From the NCBI GenBank assembly GCA_046594885.1, contig JBKJRD010000088.1, forward strand, positions 4,566 through 68,565: a DNA stretch of 64,000 nucleotides, given 5' to 3'. A program made the position numbers and the translations under genes. Below the pieces are notes generated by a model. The model was not told where the DNA came from, made no database searches, and was given only the letters and a program-made list of their open reading frames with translations. This DNA comes from Methylotenera_A sp046594885. Its GTDB lineage: Bacteria > Pseudomonadota > Gammaproteobacteria > Burkholderiales > Methylophilaceae. This document shows, piece by piece, positions 54,358 through 63,604 of this stretch; position 1 is the first letter of the stretch; the number at the start of each line of letters is the position of its first letter.

Positions 54358-54801
54358 ATGAATATTTTTTCTGGAAAAACATTTTCTGCAAAATCGCACG
54401 AAGTACAGCGCGATTGGTTTGTAATTGATGCAACTGACTTGGTGTTAGGCCGTTTAGCCAGTGCGGTAGCACACCGTTTACGCGGCAAGCACAAAACCAT
54501 TTACACGCCGCATACGGATACGGGCGACTATATTGTGGTCATTAATGCTGACAAAATCAAAGTTACAGGCGCAAAAGCGGATGGCAAGTTATATCACAGT
54601 CACTCTGGCTATCCAGGTGGTATCAGCACAACGACATTTTCTAAAATGCAAGACAAGTTTCCTGGTCGCGCGTTAGAAAAAGCAGTAAAAGGCATGTTGC
54701 CAAAAGGCCCGTTAGGCTACGCAATGGCAAAAAAAATGAAAGTGTATGCTGGCGATAAACATGAGCATGCTGCACAACAACCAAAAGCATTGACTATTTA
54801 G
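54358..54801 (+). CDS. rplM: Ribosomal protein L13
   Basis: 147 residues, a few more than the usual 142. The family core starts at KTFSAKSHEVQRDWFVIDATDLVLGRLAS, preceded here by MNIFSG. The conserved first codon has become GGA and initiation has moved five codons upstream, next to the tandem repeats of the leader. PGRALEKAVKGMLPKGPLG is the L13 signature. It is co-transcribed with rpsI, as usual. Confidence 0.95.
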   Translation: MNIFSGKTFSAKSHEVQRDWFVIDATDLVLGRLASAVAHRLRGKHKTIYTPHTDTGDYIVVINADKIKVTGAKADGKLYHSHSGYPGGISTTTFSKMQDKFPGRALEKAVKGMLPKGPLGYAMAKKMKVYAGDKHEHAAQQPKALTI

Positions 54802-54825
54802 TCGCACAAACACAAGGTAAATCAA

Positions 54826-55218
54826 ATGATTGGCAAATACAATTATGGTACAGGCCGCCGCAAAAGCTCAGTAGCGCGCGTGTTTTTAAAATCGGGTAAA
54901 GGCAATATCATCGTCAATGATAAGCCTGTTGATGAATATTTTTCACGCGTAACATCACGCATGATTTTACGTCAACCATTAGAGTTAACCAATAATACCG
55001 CTAGCTTTGATATTATGGTTAATGTGATTGGTGGTGGCGAATCTGGCCAAGCGGGTGCGGTTCGTCATGGCATCACACGTGCATTGATTGACTACGATGC
55101 AGCATTGAAAAGTGCCTTATCACATGCTGGTTTTGTGACCCGTGACGCGCGTGAAGTTGAGCGTAAAAAAGTGGGCTTCCGTAAAGCGCGTCGCCGTAAA
55201 CAATTCTCTAAACGCTAA
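54826..55218 (+). CDS. rpsI: Ribosomal protein S9
   Basis: 130 residues, standard length. It starts MIGKYNYGTGRRKSSVARVFL and ends KARRRKQFSKR, the tail that reaches the P-site tRNA. It is 24 bp after rplM. Confidence 0.97.
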   Translation: MIGKYNYGTGRRKSSVARVFLKSGKGNIIVNDKPVDEYFSRVTSRMILRQPLELTNNTASFDIMVNVIGGGESGQAGAVRHGITRALIDYDAALKSALSHAGFVTRDAREVERKKVGFRKARRRKQFSKR

Positions 55219-55252
55219 TCTAGCTTTCGCTTTATGTAGGCGTTACGAATTA

Positions 55253-55278
55253 AAAAAGGTCGCGTTAGCGGCCTTTTT
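55253..55278 (+). terminator. Rho-independent terminator of rplM-rpsI
   Basis: AAAAAGGTCGC pairs with GCGGCCTTTTT around GTTA, with one G-U pair, and ends in a T-run. Confidence 0.8.
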
Positions 55279-55323
55279 CATTTAAGGTTAAGTTTTAACA
55301 TTTTTATTTCTACTTAAGCAGGT

Positions 55324-56379
55324 ATGGCAAATCAAAAACTAAAAATTGGTATTGTTGGTGGCACAGGTTACACAGGCGTAGAGTTGTTGCGCTTACTAGC
55401 AATTCACCCACAAGTAGAATTAACCGCAATCACATCGCGTGGTGAAGCTGGTTTGCCAGTAGCCGATTTATTCCCCAGCTTGCGTGGGTTTATAGATTTA
55501 GCTTTTTCTGACCCTGCAACGGCTGACTTAACCGCTTGCGACGTGGTATTTTTTGCTACCCCGCATGGCGTGGCCATGAGTCAAGCGCAAGCATTGTTGA
55601 AAGCGGGCGTGAAAATTATCGACTTAGCCGCCGATTTTAGACTGCAAGATACCGCAGTTTTTGAACAATGGTACAAAATGCCACATCGCTGCCCAGACAT
55701 TTTAGGCCAAGCGGTGTACGGTATTCCAGAGCTTTATCGCGAGCAAATTAAGACTGCAAAAGTGATTGGTAACCCAGGTTGCTATCCAACAACCGTCTTG
55801 CTGGGTTTAGCGCCATTACTAGAGCTCGGTTTAATTGATTTTGCAGCCCCTATTATTGCTGACGCTAAATCGGGCGTATCAGGCGCTGGTAGAAAAGCAG
55901 AAATATCGACTTTGTTTGCAGAATCAAGCGACAATATGAAAGCCTATGGCGTGAGTGGGCATCGGCATCATCCAGAAATTCATGCGCAAATGACGCAGCT
56001 GGCGGCGGGTAAAGCCATTGATTTTATCTTTGTGCCGCATTTGGTTCCCATGATTCGCGGCATGCTATCGACCATCTATGTCAAACTAAGTGCAACTGCA
56101 CAAACTGCAGACTTACAAGCTTTATACGAACAACGCTATGCCAATGAAGCGTTTGTTGATGTGCTGCCTGCTGGCAGCCTGCCAGAAACACGCTCTGTGC
56201 GAGGCGCAAATCAATTACGCATTGCTTTGCATCAACAAGCCGATTCGCGCTACTTAACCGTTATCGTAGTGCAAGATAACTTGGTTAAAGGTGCTGCAGG
56301 GCAAGCAATTCAAAACATGAATATTATGTTCGGCTTAGACGAAAATAGCGGCTTGCAAGTGTTACCGCTGTTGCCTTAA
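55324..56379 (+). CDS. argC: N-acetyl-gamma-glutamyl-phosphate reductase
   Basis: 351 residues with the NADP loop KIGIVGGTGYTGVELLRLL, the catalytic Cys in GNPGCYPTT and the SGVSGAGRK loop. It is the third step of arginine synthesis. It follows rpsI after a terminator and so is a separate unit, possibly including the next two genes. Confidence 0.96.
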   Translation: MANQKLKIGIVGGTGYTGVELLRLLAIHPQVELTAITSRGEAGLPVADLFPSLRGFIDLAFSDPATADLTACDVVFFATPHGVAMSQAQALLKAGVKIIDLAADFRLQDTAVFEQWYKMPHRCPDILGQAVYGIPELYREQIKTAKVIGNPGCYPTTVLLGLAPLLELGLIDFAAPIIADAKSGVSGAGRKAEISTLFAESSDNMKAYGVSGHRHHPEIHAQMTQLAAGKAIDFIFVPHLVPMIRGMLSTIYVKLSATAQTADLQALYEQRYANEAFVDVLPAGSLPETRSVRGANQLRIALHQQADSRYLTVIVVQDNLVKGAAGQAIQNMNIMFGLDENSGLQVLPLLP

Positions 56380-56390
56380 TGCACTAAATT

Positions 56391-56759
56391 ATGAAACCAG
56401 TCCGTCGAAAAATACGTCGTCATTTTGGGTTAACTGCCAAAAAAGTGGCGGTGCGTTCAAAACGGCCTTGGTATTTTCAAACGCTATTGGCCACGCTATT
56501 TGTTGTGATAGGTTTTGCTGCGGCTTACTGGATATTTCGAGGCGGAGAAAATAGAAGTATTCGTCAGCAATCTGAACGGGTTGCACAAGAAAATAAAGCT
56601 TTGCAAGCCAAACTAGTGGGTGCGCAGCGCGCGTTACAAATACAAATAGCGACTAACAATAATCTTGCCAAAGAGCTTGCAAGCGTTCAAGATGAGAGTA
56701 TCAAGATAAAAGAAGATTTATTCTTTTATAAAAACATGCTCAATGGAAAATCAAGATAA
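56391..56759 (+). CDS. Small membrane protein with coiled coil, unknown
   Basis: 122 residues: a basic N-terminus (MKPVRRKIRRHFG), one membrane helix (TLLATLFVVIGFAAAYWIF) and a coiled coil (about 65-110). It looks like a shortened relative of a larger betaproteobacterial family that precedes bactofilin genes. It overlaps the in-frame upstream region of the bactofilin gene, so the two are probably co-transcribed and may act together at the membrane. Confidence 0.7.
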   Translation: MKPVRRKIRRHFGLTAKKVAVRSKRPWYFQTLLATLFVVIGFAAAYWIFRGGENRSIRQQSERVAQENKALQAKLVGAQRALQIQIATNNNLAKELASVQDESIKIKEDLFFYKNMLNGKSR

Positions 56760-56796
56760 TCAATGTGAATTGATTCATAAAAAAAGCGGGGAAACG

Positions 56797-57180
56797 ATGT
56801 TTTTTAAGAAAGCAAATAAAATTGATAACCGTATCGACACATTGGTAGGCGTCGATACCCGTATTGAAGGCGATTTACATTTTAGCGGCGGTTTGCGTGT
56901 AGATGGCGCGATTCGCGGCAACGTGACTGAGCAAAACGATGCACCAAGTACCATTATTGTGAGTGAGCATGGACGTATTGAAGGCGCGGTCAATGCAGCA
57001 AAAATCGTTTTAAATGGCAAAGTGATTGGGCCAGTAAAATCTAGCCACTTTATCGAATTGCAAACCAAAGCGCGCATTACGGGCGATTTATATTATCAAT
57101 CGCTAGAAATGCACACCGGTGCGGTGATAGAAGGAAAATTGGTTTATTTGGGTGACGGCGCGGCAGATGAGGTGCTTTGA
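56797..57180 (+). CDS. Bactofilin
   Basis: About 127 residues from ATG at 56797, which has GGGGAAA just upstream (an ATG at 56743 is less likely). The bactofilin beta-helix is visible in IEGDLHFSGGLRVDGAIRGNV and IVSEHGRIEGAVNAAKIVLNGKVIGPV. It polymerises without nucleotides and organises the cell envelope. Confidence 0.9.
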   Translation: MFFKKANKIDNRIDTLVGVDTRIEGDLHFSGGLRVDGAIRGNVTEQNDAPSTIIVSEHGRIEGAVNAAKIVLNGKVIGPVKSSHFIELQTKARITGDLYYQSLEMHTGAVIEGKLVYLGDGAADEVL

Positions 57181-57283
57181 GTTAACACGCATTTTTGATT
57201 TAAAAATAGTGTTAACTTGTAAAATGAACATTAATCCCCAGTTATGCTCTATAGTTAAGTAGATGAAGTTTAAGGAGTAAAAA

Positions 57284-57649
57284 ATGAACGCAGTAACAGA
57301 TATGCCAGATATTGCAATGCCAACCCCATTGGTGTTTACCGACAATGCAGCCAAAAAAGTCAAAGAATTAATTGATGAAGAAGGCAGCCCCGATTTAAAA
57401 CTGCGCGTATTTGTGAGCGGCGGTGGTTGCTCAGGTTTTCAATACGGATTTACGTTTGAAGAAGAAGTCAACGATGACGACACGCAAGTGATGAAAGACA
57501 CGGTTACTTTATTAATCGACCCCATGAGCCTGCAATATTTAATGGGCGCCGAGATTGATTATCAAGACAATCTGCAGGGCTCACAATTTGTGATTCGCAA
57601 CCCACAAGCCACTTCTACTTGCGGATGTGGCAGCTCATTTTCGGTTTAA
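57284..57649 (+). CDS. erpA: Iron-sulfur cluster insertion protein ErpA
   Basis: 121 residues of the A-type carrier family: GGGCSGFQYGFTFEEE and the C-terminal TCGCGSSFSV carry the three Cys that hold the cluster. AAGGAG precedes the start. It delivers 4Fe-4S clusters to apoproteins. Confidence 0.94.
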   Translation: MNAVTDMPDIAMPTPLVFTDNAAKKVKELIDEEGSPDLKLRVFVSGGGCSGFQYGFTFEEEVNDDDTQVMKDTVTLLIDPMSLQYLMGAEIDYQDNLQGSQFVIRNPQATSTCGCGSSFSV

Positions 57650-57685
57650 AAATTGCTGCATTTTTAGTGTTAAGTCGTTCATTTA

Positions 57686-57712
57686 AAGCCAAGCATTCGC
57701 TTGGCTTTTTTT
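57686..57712 (+). terminator. Rho-independent terminator of erpA
   Basis: AAGCCAAGC pairs perfectly with GCTTGGCTT around ATTC and is followed by TTTTT. A copy of the dispersed motif (57666-57675) lies just before it. Confidence 0.85.
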
Positions 57713-57759
57713 GTTTTAAAGGATTAGACTTTGCAGCGCGTTAAATCGCTATTGAGTCG

Positions 57760-59058
57760 CTAGCGTTTATCAATCGTCACAAATTCGCGTCTTGCTTCAC
57801 CTGTGTAAAGTTGTCTAGGACGCCCGATTTTATGCTCTGAGTCAGCGTTCATCTCAGACCACTGCGCTATCCAACCCGCAGTTCTAGCGAGTGCAAAAAT
57901 GGCGGTAAACATACTGTTAGGAATGCCCATGGCGCGCATGACAATGCCACTATAAAAATCCACATTTGGATACAGTTTGCGCGAAACGAAATACTCATCT
58001 TCGAGTGCGATTTTTTCTAATTCCATGGCTAGTTTAAATAGCGGGTCATCTTGCAAGCCCAATTCGTTTAATACTTCGTGACAAGTAGTGCGCATAATGG
58101 CGGCGCGCGGATCCATGTTGCGATACACCCGATGACCAAAACCCATCAGGCGAAAGCTGTCAGTTTTATCTTTGGCGCGTTTTATAAACTCGCCAATACG
58201 CGAAATATCGCCCATTTCTTCTAGCATTTGTAGTGTGGCTTCATTGGCACCGCCATGCGCTGGCCCCCACAATGAGGCGATACCAGCCGCTACGCTAGCG
58301 AATGGATTAGCACCACTTGAGCCAACTAAGCGCACTGTGGAGGTTGATGCATTTTGCTCATGATCGGCATGCAGAATGAGTATTTTTTCAAACGCTTTGG
58401 CTAATATTGGGTTTGGAATGTATTCCTCACATGGTGTAGCAAACATCATGTGCATAAAGTTTTCTGCGTAATTGAGTTTGTTATTGGGATACATGAACGG
58501 TTGACCCATAATGTATTTATAGCTCCAAGCCGCAATGGTGGGCACTTTCGCTAGTAGACGATAAGCAGATACTTGACGATCTTCTAAATCGTAAACACTC
58601 ATTTCGTTAAAATAGAAAGCAGACATTGAGCCAACCACGCCGACCATCACCGCCATTGGGTGAGCGTCGCGTCTAAAACCACGGAACACATTATTCAACT
58701 GATCGTGCAGCATGGTGTGGCCGCTGATTAAATTGATGAATTCAGCTTTTTGCGTGGCATTGGGCAGTTCGCTATGCATTAACAAATAAGAAACTTCTAA
58801 AAAATTACAATGCTCAGCCAGCTGCTCAATCGGATAGCCGCGGTGATACAACAGACCTTTTTCACCATCGATGTAAGTAATATTAGATTGGCACGCGGCT
58901 GTTGACATAAAACCTGGGTCATAAGTAAACACGCCATGTTTGCCCAAATTGCGAATATCAATCACGTCGTTACCCATGCTGCCAGAAAGTACAGGTAATT
59001 CGATGGCTGGTGCGCCGTTATCAAAGGTGATGGTGGCTTTGGTTGGTTTTGTGGTCAT
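57760..59058 (-). CDS. gltA: Citrate synthase
   Basis: 432 residues, type I (hexameric) form: GLLYHRGYPIEQLAEHCNF, LHADHEQNASTSTVRLVGSSGANPF with the active-site His, and MGFGHRVYRNMDPRA. It condenses oxaloacetate and acetyl-CoA. It is monocistronic on the reverse strand, convergent with erpA. Confidence 0.96.
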   Translation of the reverse strand: MTTKPTKATITFDNGAPAIELPVLSGSMGNDVIDIRNLGKHGVFTYDPGFMSTAACQSNITYIDGEKGLLYHRGYPIEQLAEHCNFLEVSYLLMHSELPNATQKAEFINLISGHTMLHDQLNNVFRGFRRDAHPMAVMVGVVGSMSAFYFNEMSVYDLEDRQVSAYRLLAKVPTIAAWSYKYIMGQPFMYPNNKLNYAENFMHMMFATPCEEYIPNPILAKAFEKILILHADHEQNASTSTVRLVGSSGANPFASVAAGIASLWGPAHGGANEATLQMLEEMGDISRIGEFIKRAKDKTDSFRLMGFGHRVYRNMDPRAAIMRTTCHEVLNELGLQDDPLFKLAMELEKIALEDEYFVSRKLYPNVDFYSGIVMRAMGIPNSMFTAIFALARTAGWIAQWSEMNADSEHKIGRPRQLYTGEARREFVTIDKR

Positions 59059-59131
59059 ATCAATCTTTACTGGCTATTTGGTTCTAAAGTTTAAGCAACA
59101 ATAATACCAAATGTTTTGCGGTTAAAAGCAA

Positions 59132-60253
59132 TTAGGCAGAATAAATTGCGCCCAATATACGTAAACCTTTGGCGCCTGTAACCGCAGGCAGGTTACTTGG
59201 CAAATGATGCATTGTTTGCTTGGCTAGCCAGGCGAATGCAGCCGCCTCTACCCAATCAACATCAACACCCAATTCTGCAGTCGTGCTAAGAGGGGTGTTG
59301 CCTAATAACGCTGTTAGGTGCTGAACAAGTAAGGCGTTATGCGCGCCGCCGCCACATAAATAAGCGGCATCTAATTCGCCACAGTGTTGGGCAAGTGCGT
59401 CATGAATGGTGCGCGCGGTAAGCGCAACTAAAGTATGCGCAACGTCTTGGGCGCGATAATTTTTTGCTTCTAAAAACTGGTTAAGCCAAGCATCATTAAA
59501 TAAATCACGACCAGTACTTTTGGGTGGTGCTAAAGCAAAAAAAGGTTCTGATAACATTTCTGCAAAAAGTGGCTCAATCAGTTCACCTGTTGCTGCCCAA
59601 GCGCCGTTCGCATCATAATCCTTGCCTAGATGGGTTTTAGTCCAAGCATCTAGCAGCATGTTACCTGGTCCAGAATCAAAGCCTAACACTTTGGCTTTAT
59701 TAAAGTCGCCTGCATTTTTAGCCAAAAAAGTAATGTTAGCAATACCGCCAATGTTAATCAGCGCGCGATTAGCGTTTTTTGAGGCAAATAGCGCTTGATG
59801 AAAAGCAGGTACTAATGGTGCGCCTTGGCCGCCAGCGGCAATATCACGGTTTCTAAAATCAGAAACTACCGTGATATTGGTCAGCTCTGCCAACAAAGCC
59901 GCGTTACCAATTTGTAAAGTGAAGCCCAATTCTGGTCTGTGGCGAATGGTTTGGCCATGACAGCCAATTGCGATGACATCATTTGCAGATAAATTTTGCT
60001 TTAACAACAAAGCATTAACCGCATCTGCATACAAAATTGCCAGCTGATTGGCGGTTAAGTGACTCAACTCTAATTCATGATGAGAAGGCGTGTGCAATTG
60101 TAATAATTGCGTTTTTAAAGTTTGCGGATAGGGTAAAAAGTGGGTTGAAATGACTTGGCATTTTTCGTCTTGTAAATCGCACAGCGCTACATCAATGCCA
60201 TCCAAACTGGTGCCAGACATCACACCAATAAATAACTGCATGCTAGTCATCAT
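59132..60253 (-). CDS. anmK: Anhydro-N-acetylmuramic acid kinase
   Basis: 373 residues with GVMSGTSLDGIDVALCD, GCHGQTIRHRP, NIGGIANITFL and GFDSGPGNMLLDAW. It phosphorylates anhydroMurNAc in murein recycling. It starts immediately after the peptidase gene, with which it forms a cell-wall pair. Confidence 0.95.
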   Translation of the reverse strand: MMTSMQLFIGVMSGTSLDGIDVALCDLQDEKCQVISTHFLPYPQTLKTQLLQLHTPSHHELELSHLTANQLAILYADAVNALLLKQNLSANDVIAIGCHGQTIRHRPELGFTLQIGNAALLAELTNITVVSDFRNRDIAAGGQGAPLVPAFHQALFASKNANRALINIGGIANITFLAKNAGDFNKAKVLGFDSGPGNMLLDAWTKTHLGKDYDANGAWAATGELIEPLFAEMLSEPFFALAPPKSTGRDLFNDAWLNQFLEAKNYRAQDVAHTLVALTARTIHDALAQHCGELDAAYLCGGGAHNALLVQHLTALLGNTPLSTTAELGVDVDWVEAAAFAWLAKQTMHHLPSNLPAVTGAKGLRILGAIYSA

Positions 60254-61537
60254 TTAATCATTGGTTGCAACTTGTCTGCGGTTTAACATTTCAATCTGAG
60301 CCATTAAATCTAGGCTATTTCGATGAAATTCATCTTTGTATTTATCGTCTATTGGTATGCTGGTTGGCAAAGCGACCGTCATCGGATTACGATGTACTTT
60401 ATTAACCAAAAACTCATAGTGCAAATGTGGGCCAGTGGCTAAGCCAGTCATGCCGACATAGCCGATAATATCACCTTGTGAAACTTGCATGCCCTTGCGC
60501 AATCCTGCAGAAAAACGTGATAAATGACCATATAAAGTACTAATGCCGTTGGCATGTTTGAGTATGATGACGTTGCCATAACCACCTTTACGGCCTGCAA
60601 ATTCAACCACGCCATCACCGGACGCTTTAATACGCGTACCCGTTGGCGCTGCCATATCAACACCTTTGTGCGCTTTAATGCGTTGCAGAATTGGATGGTA
60701 ACGCCCCGCATTAAAACTAGAACTAATACGCGTGAACTCTAAAGGTGAGCGCAAAAACGATTTATGCAGACTTTTACCCTCTGGCGTGTAATAGGCAAAT
60801 TTACCTTCTGCGTCGCCAAAATGCACGGCTTGGTATTTTTTGCCTTTATTGACAAATTCAACCGCTAATACATTGCCCGTCTTCATCATTTCACCCGCAT
60901 TGTAAAAAACTTCATACACCACGTTAATGAGATCGCCTGCTCTTAAGTCGTTATGAAAATCAATTTCACTTGAAAAAATATCCGCAATTTTTAAAGCAAC
61001 CTGGTCAGGTATACCAGCATCATCCGTCGCGCCAAACAAAGAATTTACAATGGTGGCAGATTTTAAAACTTGATGATTTTGCAGGATTAACTTTTGGGTG
61101 GCGACTTGATAGCCGCTGGGCGTTAAACCTGCAACCAAAATCGTTTCGTGATCAATCTCGTACTCTAGATGCAATAACTTACCATCTAAATTGGTTTTGA
61201 TTTCTAAACTATGACCCGGAATCAGCTTTGTGTTCATGGCGCGTGCCTCGGGTGATAAAGTTAAAAACTTCATCGCATCTTCATCACGAATGGTCATGCG
61301 CTTAAATAAGCTAGCTAACGTGTCATCACGCCTTACTTGATCAATCTGCCAAAACGCTTCATCACGATTAACGTGATGCACCGCAAGTGGCAAAGTGACA
61401 TCTTCAACAATAATTTCAGATTTAACTTTTTTAGGCTGCTCAGATGTGACCATGCCAAAAGCGGCAACAATCACAAAAAAAGGCAGCAGTAAAAGTAGCG
61501 AAACCCAACGTAATTTTATTTTATGCAAGAATTCCAT
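60254..61537 (-). CDS. M23-family murein endopeptidase (MepM-like)
   Basis: About 427 residues from ATG at 61537 (an ATG 18 bp earlier is also in frame). An N-terminal membrane anchor is followed by a LysM/OapA-like middle part (about 50-230) and a lytic M23 domain with HKGVDMAAPTGTRI and GLATGPHLHYEF (Zn-binding HxxxD and HxH). It cleaves peptidoglycan crosslinks for growth. It is divergent from tyrS. Confidence 0.9.
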   Translation of the reverse strand: MEFLHKIKLRWVSLLLLLPFFVIVAAFGMVTSEQPKKVKSEIIVEDVTLPLAVHHVNRDEAFWQIDQVRRDDTLASLFKRMTIRDEDAMKFLTLSPEARAMNTKLIPGHSLEIKTNLDGKLLHLEYEIDHETILVAGLTPSGYQVATQKLILQNHQVLKSATIVNSLFGATDDAGIPDQVALKIADIFSSEIDFHNDLRAGDLINVVYEVFYNAGEMMKTGNVLAVEFVNKGKKYQAVHFGDAEGKFAYYTPEGKSLHKSFLRSPLEFTRISSSFNAGRYHPILQRIKAHKGVDMAAPTGTRIKASGDGVVEFAGRKGGYGNVIILKHANGISTLYGHLSRFSAGLRKGMQVSQGDIIGYVGMTGLATGPHLHYEFLVNKVHRNPMTVALPTSIPIDDKYKDEFHRNSLDLMAQIEMLNRRQVATND

Positions 61538-61748
61538 ATCACTCAGGCTCAGCAATTGGGTTTTGCGTTAAAATAATAAACTTGAATTTTCATCTGTTTT
61601 TTGATTGATACATTCATAATTAAAACCGCTCAAATACTTGAATTAAATAGCTTTACGCATTAATTTCATACACATAGTAACAGAGTTTTTATTGTAATAA
61701 AAAGTAACAATTTGTAAAAACATCTTCTTTTAGCCATTGGAAAAAGCC

Positions 61749-62948
61749 GTGAATACCGACATTAATCAATCATTAGCCATCATCAAACGCGGCTGTGAGG
61801 AATTATTAATCGAGCAAGAGCTGGTCGAAAAATTAAAAAAAGGAATCCCGCTACGCATTAAAGCAGGCTTCGATCCTACCGCGCCAGATTTGCATCTTGG
61901 GCATACCGTATTAATCAATAAATTACGCCATTTTCAAGATTTAGGCCATCAAATTTTATTTTTAATTGGCGATTTTACTGGCATGATTGGCGACCCAACT
62001 GGTAAAAGTACCACGCGCCCACCGTTAACTAAAGAGCAAGTGATTGAAAATGCGCAATCATACGCAGAACAAGTCTTTAAGATTCTAGATAAAGATAAAA
62101 CCGAAATCGTCTTTAACTCAAGCTGGTTAACCGATTTGGGGGCGGTAGGTATGCTCAAGCTAGCTTCAAGCTTAACGGTTGCGCGTATGCTAGAACGTGA
62201 TGATTTTTCAAAACGCTTCAAAGCAAACCAGCCGATTGCGATACATGAGTTTATGTATCCATTATTGCAGGGCTACGATTCAGTTGCGCTCAAAGCAGAT
62301 GTGGAATTAGGCGGCACAGACCAAAAATTTAATCTATTAATGGGACGCGAGTTGCAAAAGCAAGCTGCTCAAAGTCCGCAATGTGTGCTTACCATGCCAT
62401 TATTAGAGGGTTTGGATGGCGTAAATAAAATGTCCAAATCGCTGAATAACTACATTGGTATTAATGAACAGCCTGAAATTATGCTCGCCAAGCTCATGTC
62501 GATCAGCGATGCATTAATGTGGCGTTATATAGAGTTACTCTCGTTTGAATCGTTAGAAACAATTCAACAATGGAAAGCAGCAGTCGCGGCTGGCGAAAAT
62601 CCACGCAATATTAAGGTTAAGTTTGCACAAGAAATTGTGGCGCGTTTTCATAGTCAGCTTGATGCTGAAAAAGCGCTCAATGATTTTCAAACGCGGGCTA
62701 AAGGTGGCGTCCCCGATGATGTGCCAGAAGTTAGCTTGAATATTGATACTGCAACGATTGGTATTGCGCAGTTATTAAAGCTGTCTGGCTTAGTAGAAAG
62801 CACGTCTGAAGCGTATCGTGCAATTGATCAAGGCGGCGTGAAGCTGGATAGTGAAAAAGTGTTAGATAAAAACTTGCAGCTTAATAAAGGAGATGTAGTG
62901 ATTGCGCAGGTAGGTAAACGCAAATTTGCAAAAGTTAACCTGTTTTAA
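61749..62948 (+). CDS. tyrS: Tyrosyl-tRNA synthetase
   Basis: About 399 residues from GTG at 61749, which has GGAAAA well placed upstream (a TTG at 61737 is in frame). The class I motifs HLGH (PDLHLGHTVLIN) and KMSKS (GVNKMSKSLNNYIG) are present, and an S4 domain forms the C-terminus. A dispersed-motif copy straddles its stop codon. It lies just upstream of the rRNA operon. Confidence 0.96.
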   Translation: MNTDINQSLAIIKRGCEELLIEQELVEKLKKGIPLRIKAGFDPTAPDLHLGHTVLINKLRHFQDLGHQILFLIGDFTGMIGDPTGKSTTRPPLTKEQVIENAQSYAEQVFKILDKDKTEIVFNSSWLTDLGAVGMLKLASSLTVARMLERDDFSKRFKANQPIAIHEFMYPLLQGYDSVALKADVELGGTDQKFNLLMGRELQKQAAQSPQCVLTMPLLEGLDGVNKMSKSLNNYIGINEQPEIMLAKLMSISDALMWRYIELLSFESLETIQQWKAAVAAGENPRNIKVKFAQEIVARFHSQLDAEKALNDFQTRAKGGVPDDVPEVSLNIDTATIGIAQLLKLSGLVESTSEAYRAIDQGGVKLDSEKVLDKNLQLNKGDVVIAQVGKRKFAKVNLF

Positions 62949-63012
62949 GGGTTAAGTTTTATCGCAAAAAACACTTAATTGTAATAATTTTGTAATTAAG
63001 CGCAAATAGGGC

Positions 63013-63040
63013 TTGACCAAAGTTTAAGCCTCTGTAAAAT
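63013..63040 (+). promoter_or_regulatory. rRNA operon promoter P1
   Basis: TTGACC (63013-63018), a 16-base spacer, TAAAAT (63035-63040) and then the discriminator GCGCACCTCGTTA. A GC-rich discriminator is typical of stringently controlled promoters. Confidence 0.75.
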
Positions 63041-63136
63041 GCGCACCTCGTTACAGGCAACCGTTAACGAAAAGCAATAAAAAAGACGCAATCAGTTATA
63101 CCGTTAATATTAATTAAAAATGTTTGATAATTAATA

Positions 63137-63164
63137 TTGACGCGGCTTAAAAGCTCTGTATAAT
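63137..63164 (+). promoter_or_regulatory. rRNA operon promoter P2
   Basis: TTGACG (63137-63142), a 16-base spacer, TATAAT (63159-63164) and the same GCGCACCTCGTTA discriminator as P1. The spacer ends share CTCTG as well, so the two promoters look like a tandem duplication. Confidence 0.8.
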
Positions 63165-63234
63165 GCGCACCTCGTTAACGCAAAGCGTGAAACGAAATAC
63201 GCAAAAGTGATGCACTTCTTGCTGTAAATAAAAC

Positions 63235-63245
63235 GCTCTTTAACA
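63235..63245 (+). promoter_or_regulatory. boxA antitermination element of the rRNA leader
   Basis: GCTCTTTAACA is the conserved boxA recognised by NusB/NusE in rRNA leaders. It lies about 70 nt after the P2 start. Confidence 0.85.
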
Positions 63246-63299
63246 AACTGAACGACTGATAAGTGTGGGTGTTTGTGGTCAAGACCATCGACTTAGACG

Positions 63300-63341
63300 C
63301 AACAAATGCTTTATCTCGCAAGAGATAAAGAATGTTTTGTT
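63300..63341 (+). other. rRNA leader hairpin with GNRA loop
   Basis: CTTTATCTC and GAGATAAAG (63309-63317, 63322-63330) pair perfectly around GCAA. Flanking AACAAA/TTTGTT extends the stem. It is probably part of the leader structure that guides processing; the rest of the leader to 63604 shows no gene. Confidence 0.55.
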
Positions 63342-63604
63342 GTTTGGTTTAAGTCGATACTCAAGATAACAAATGCTTACACTTAAGATTTATGACAAGA
63401 CTGTAATAAAGCTTAGCTAGCAATGATTTATCATTGTTAATTAAGCAGTACACAAACCTTGACAATAAATTTGAGAAAAACAGCTCAGACTAAGTTTAGA
63501 ATTTCTCTAAGCGATAGATGAGATGCAAAGCAAAAAGCGAATACCACCTGGTGTAAATGTTTTTAACGAAACATTGAAACAGGAAAAAGTAATAGTCATA
63601 CATT

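Noticed and set aside
61949..62221. 90-codon reverse frame opposite tyrS
   Set aside because: Antisense shadow of conserved tyrS sequence with no independent support.
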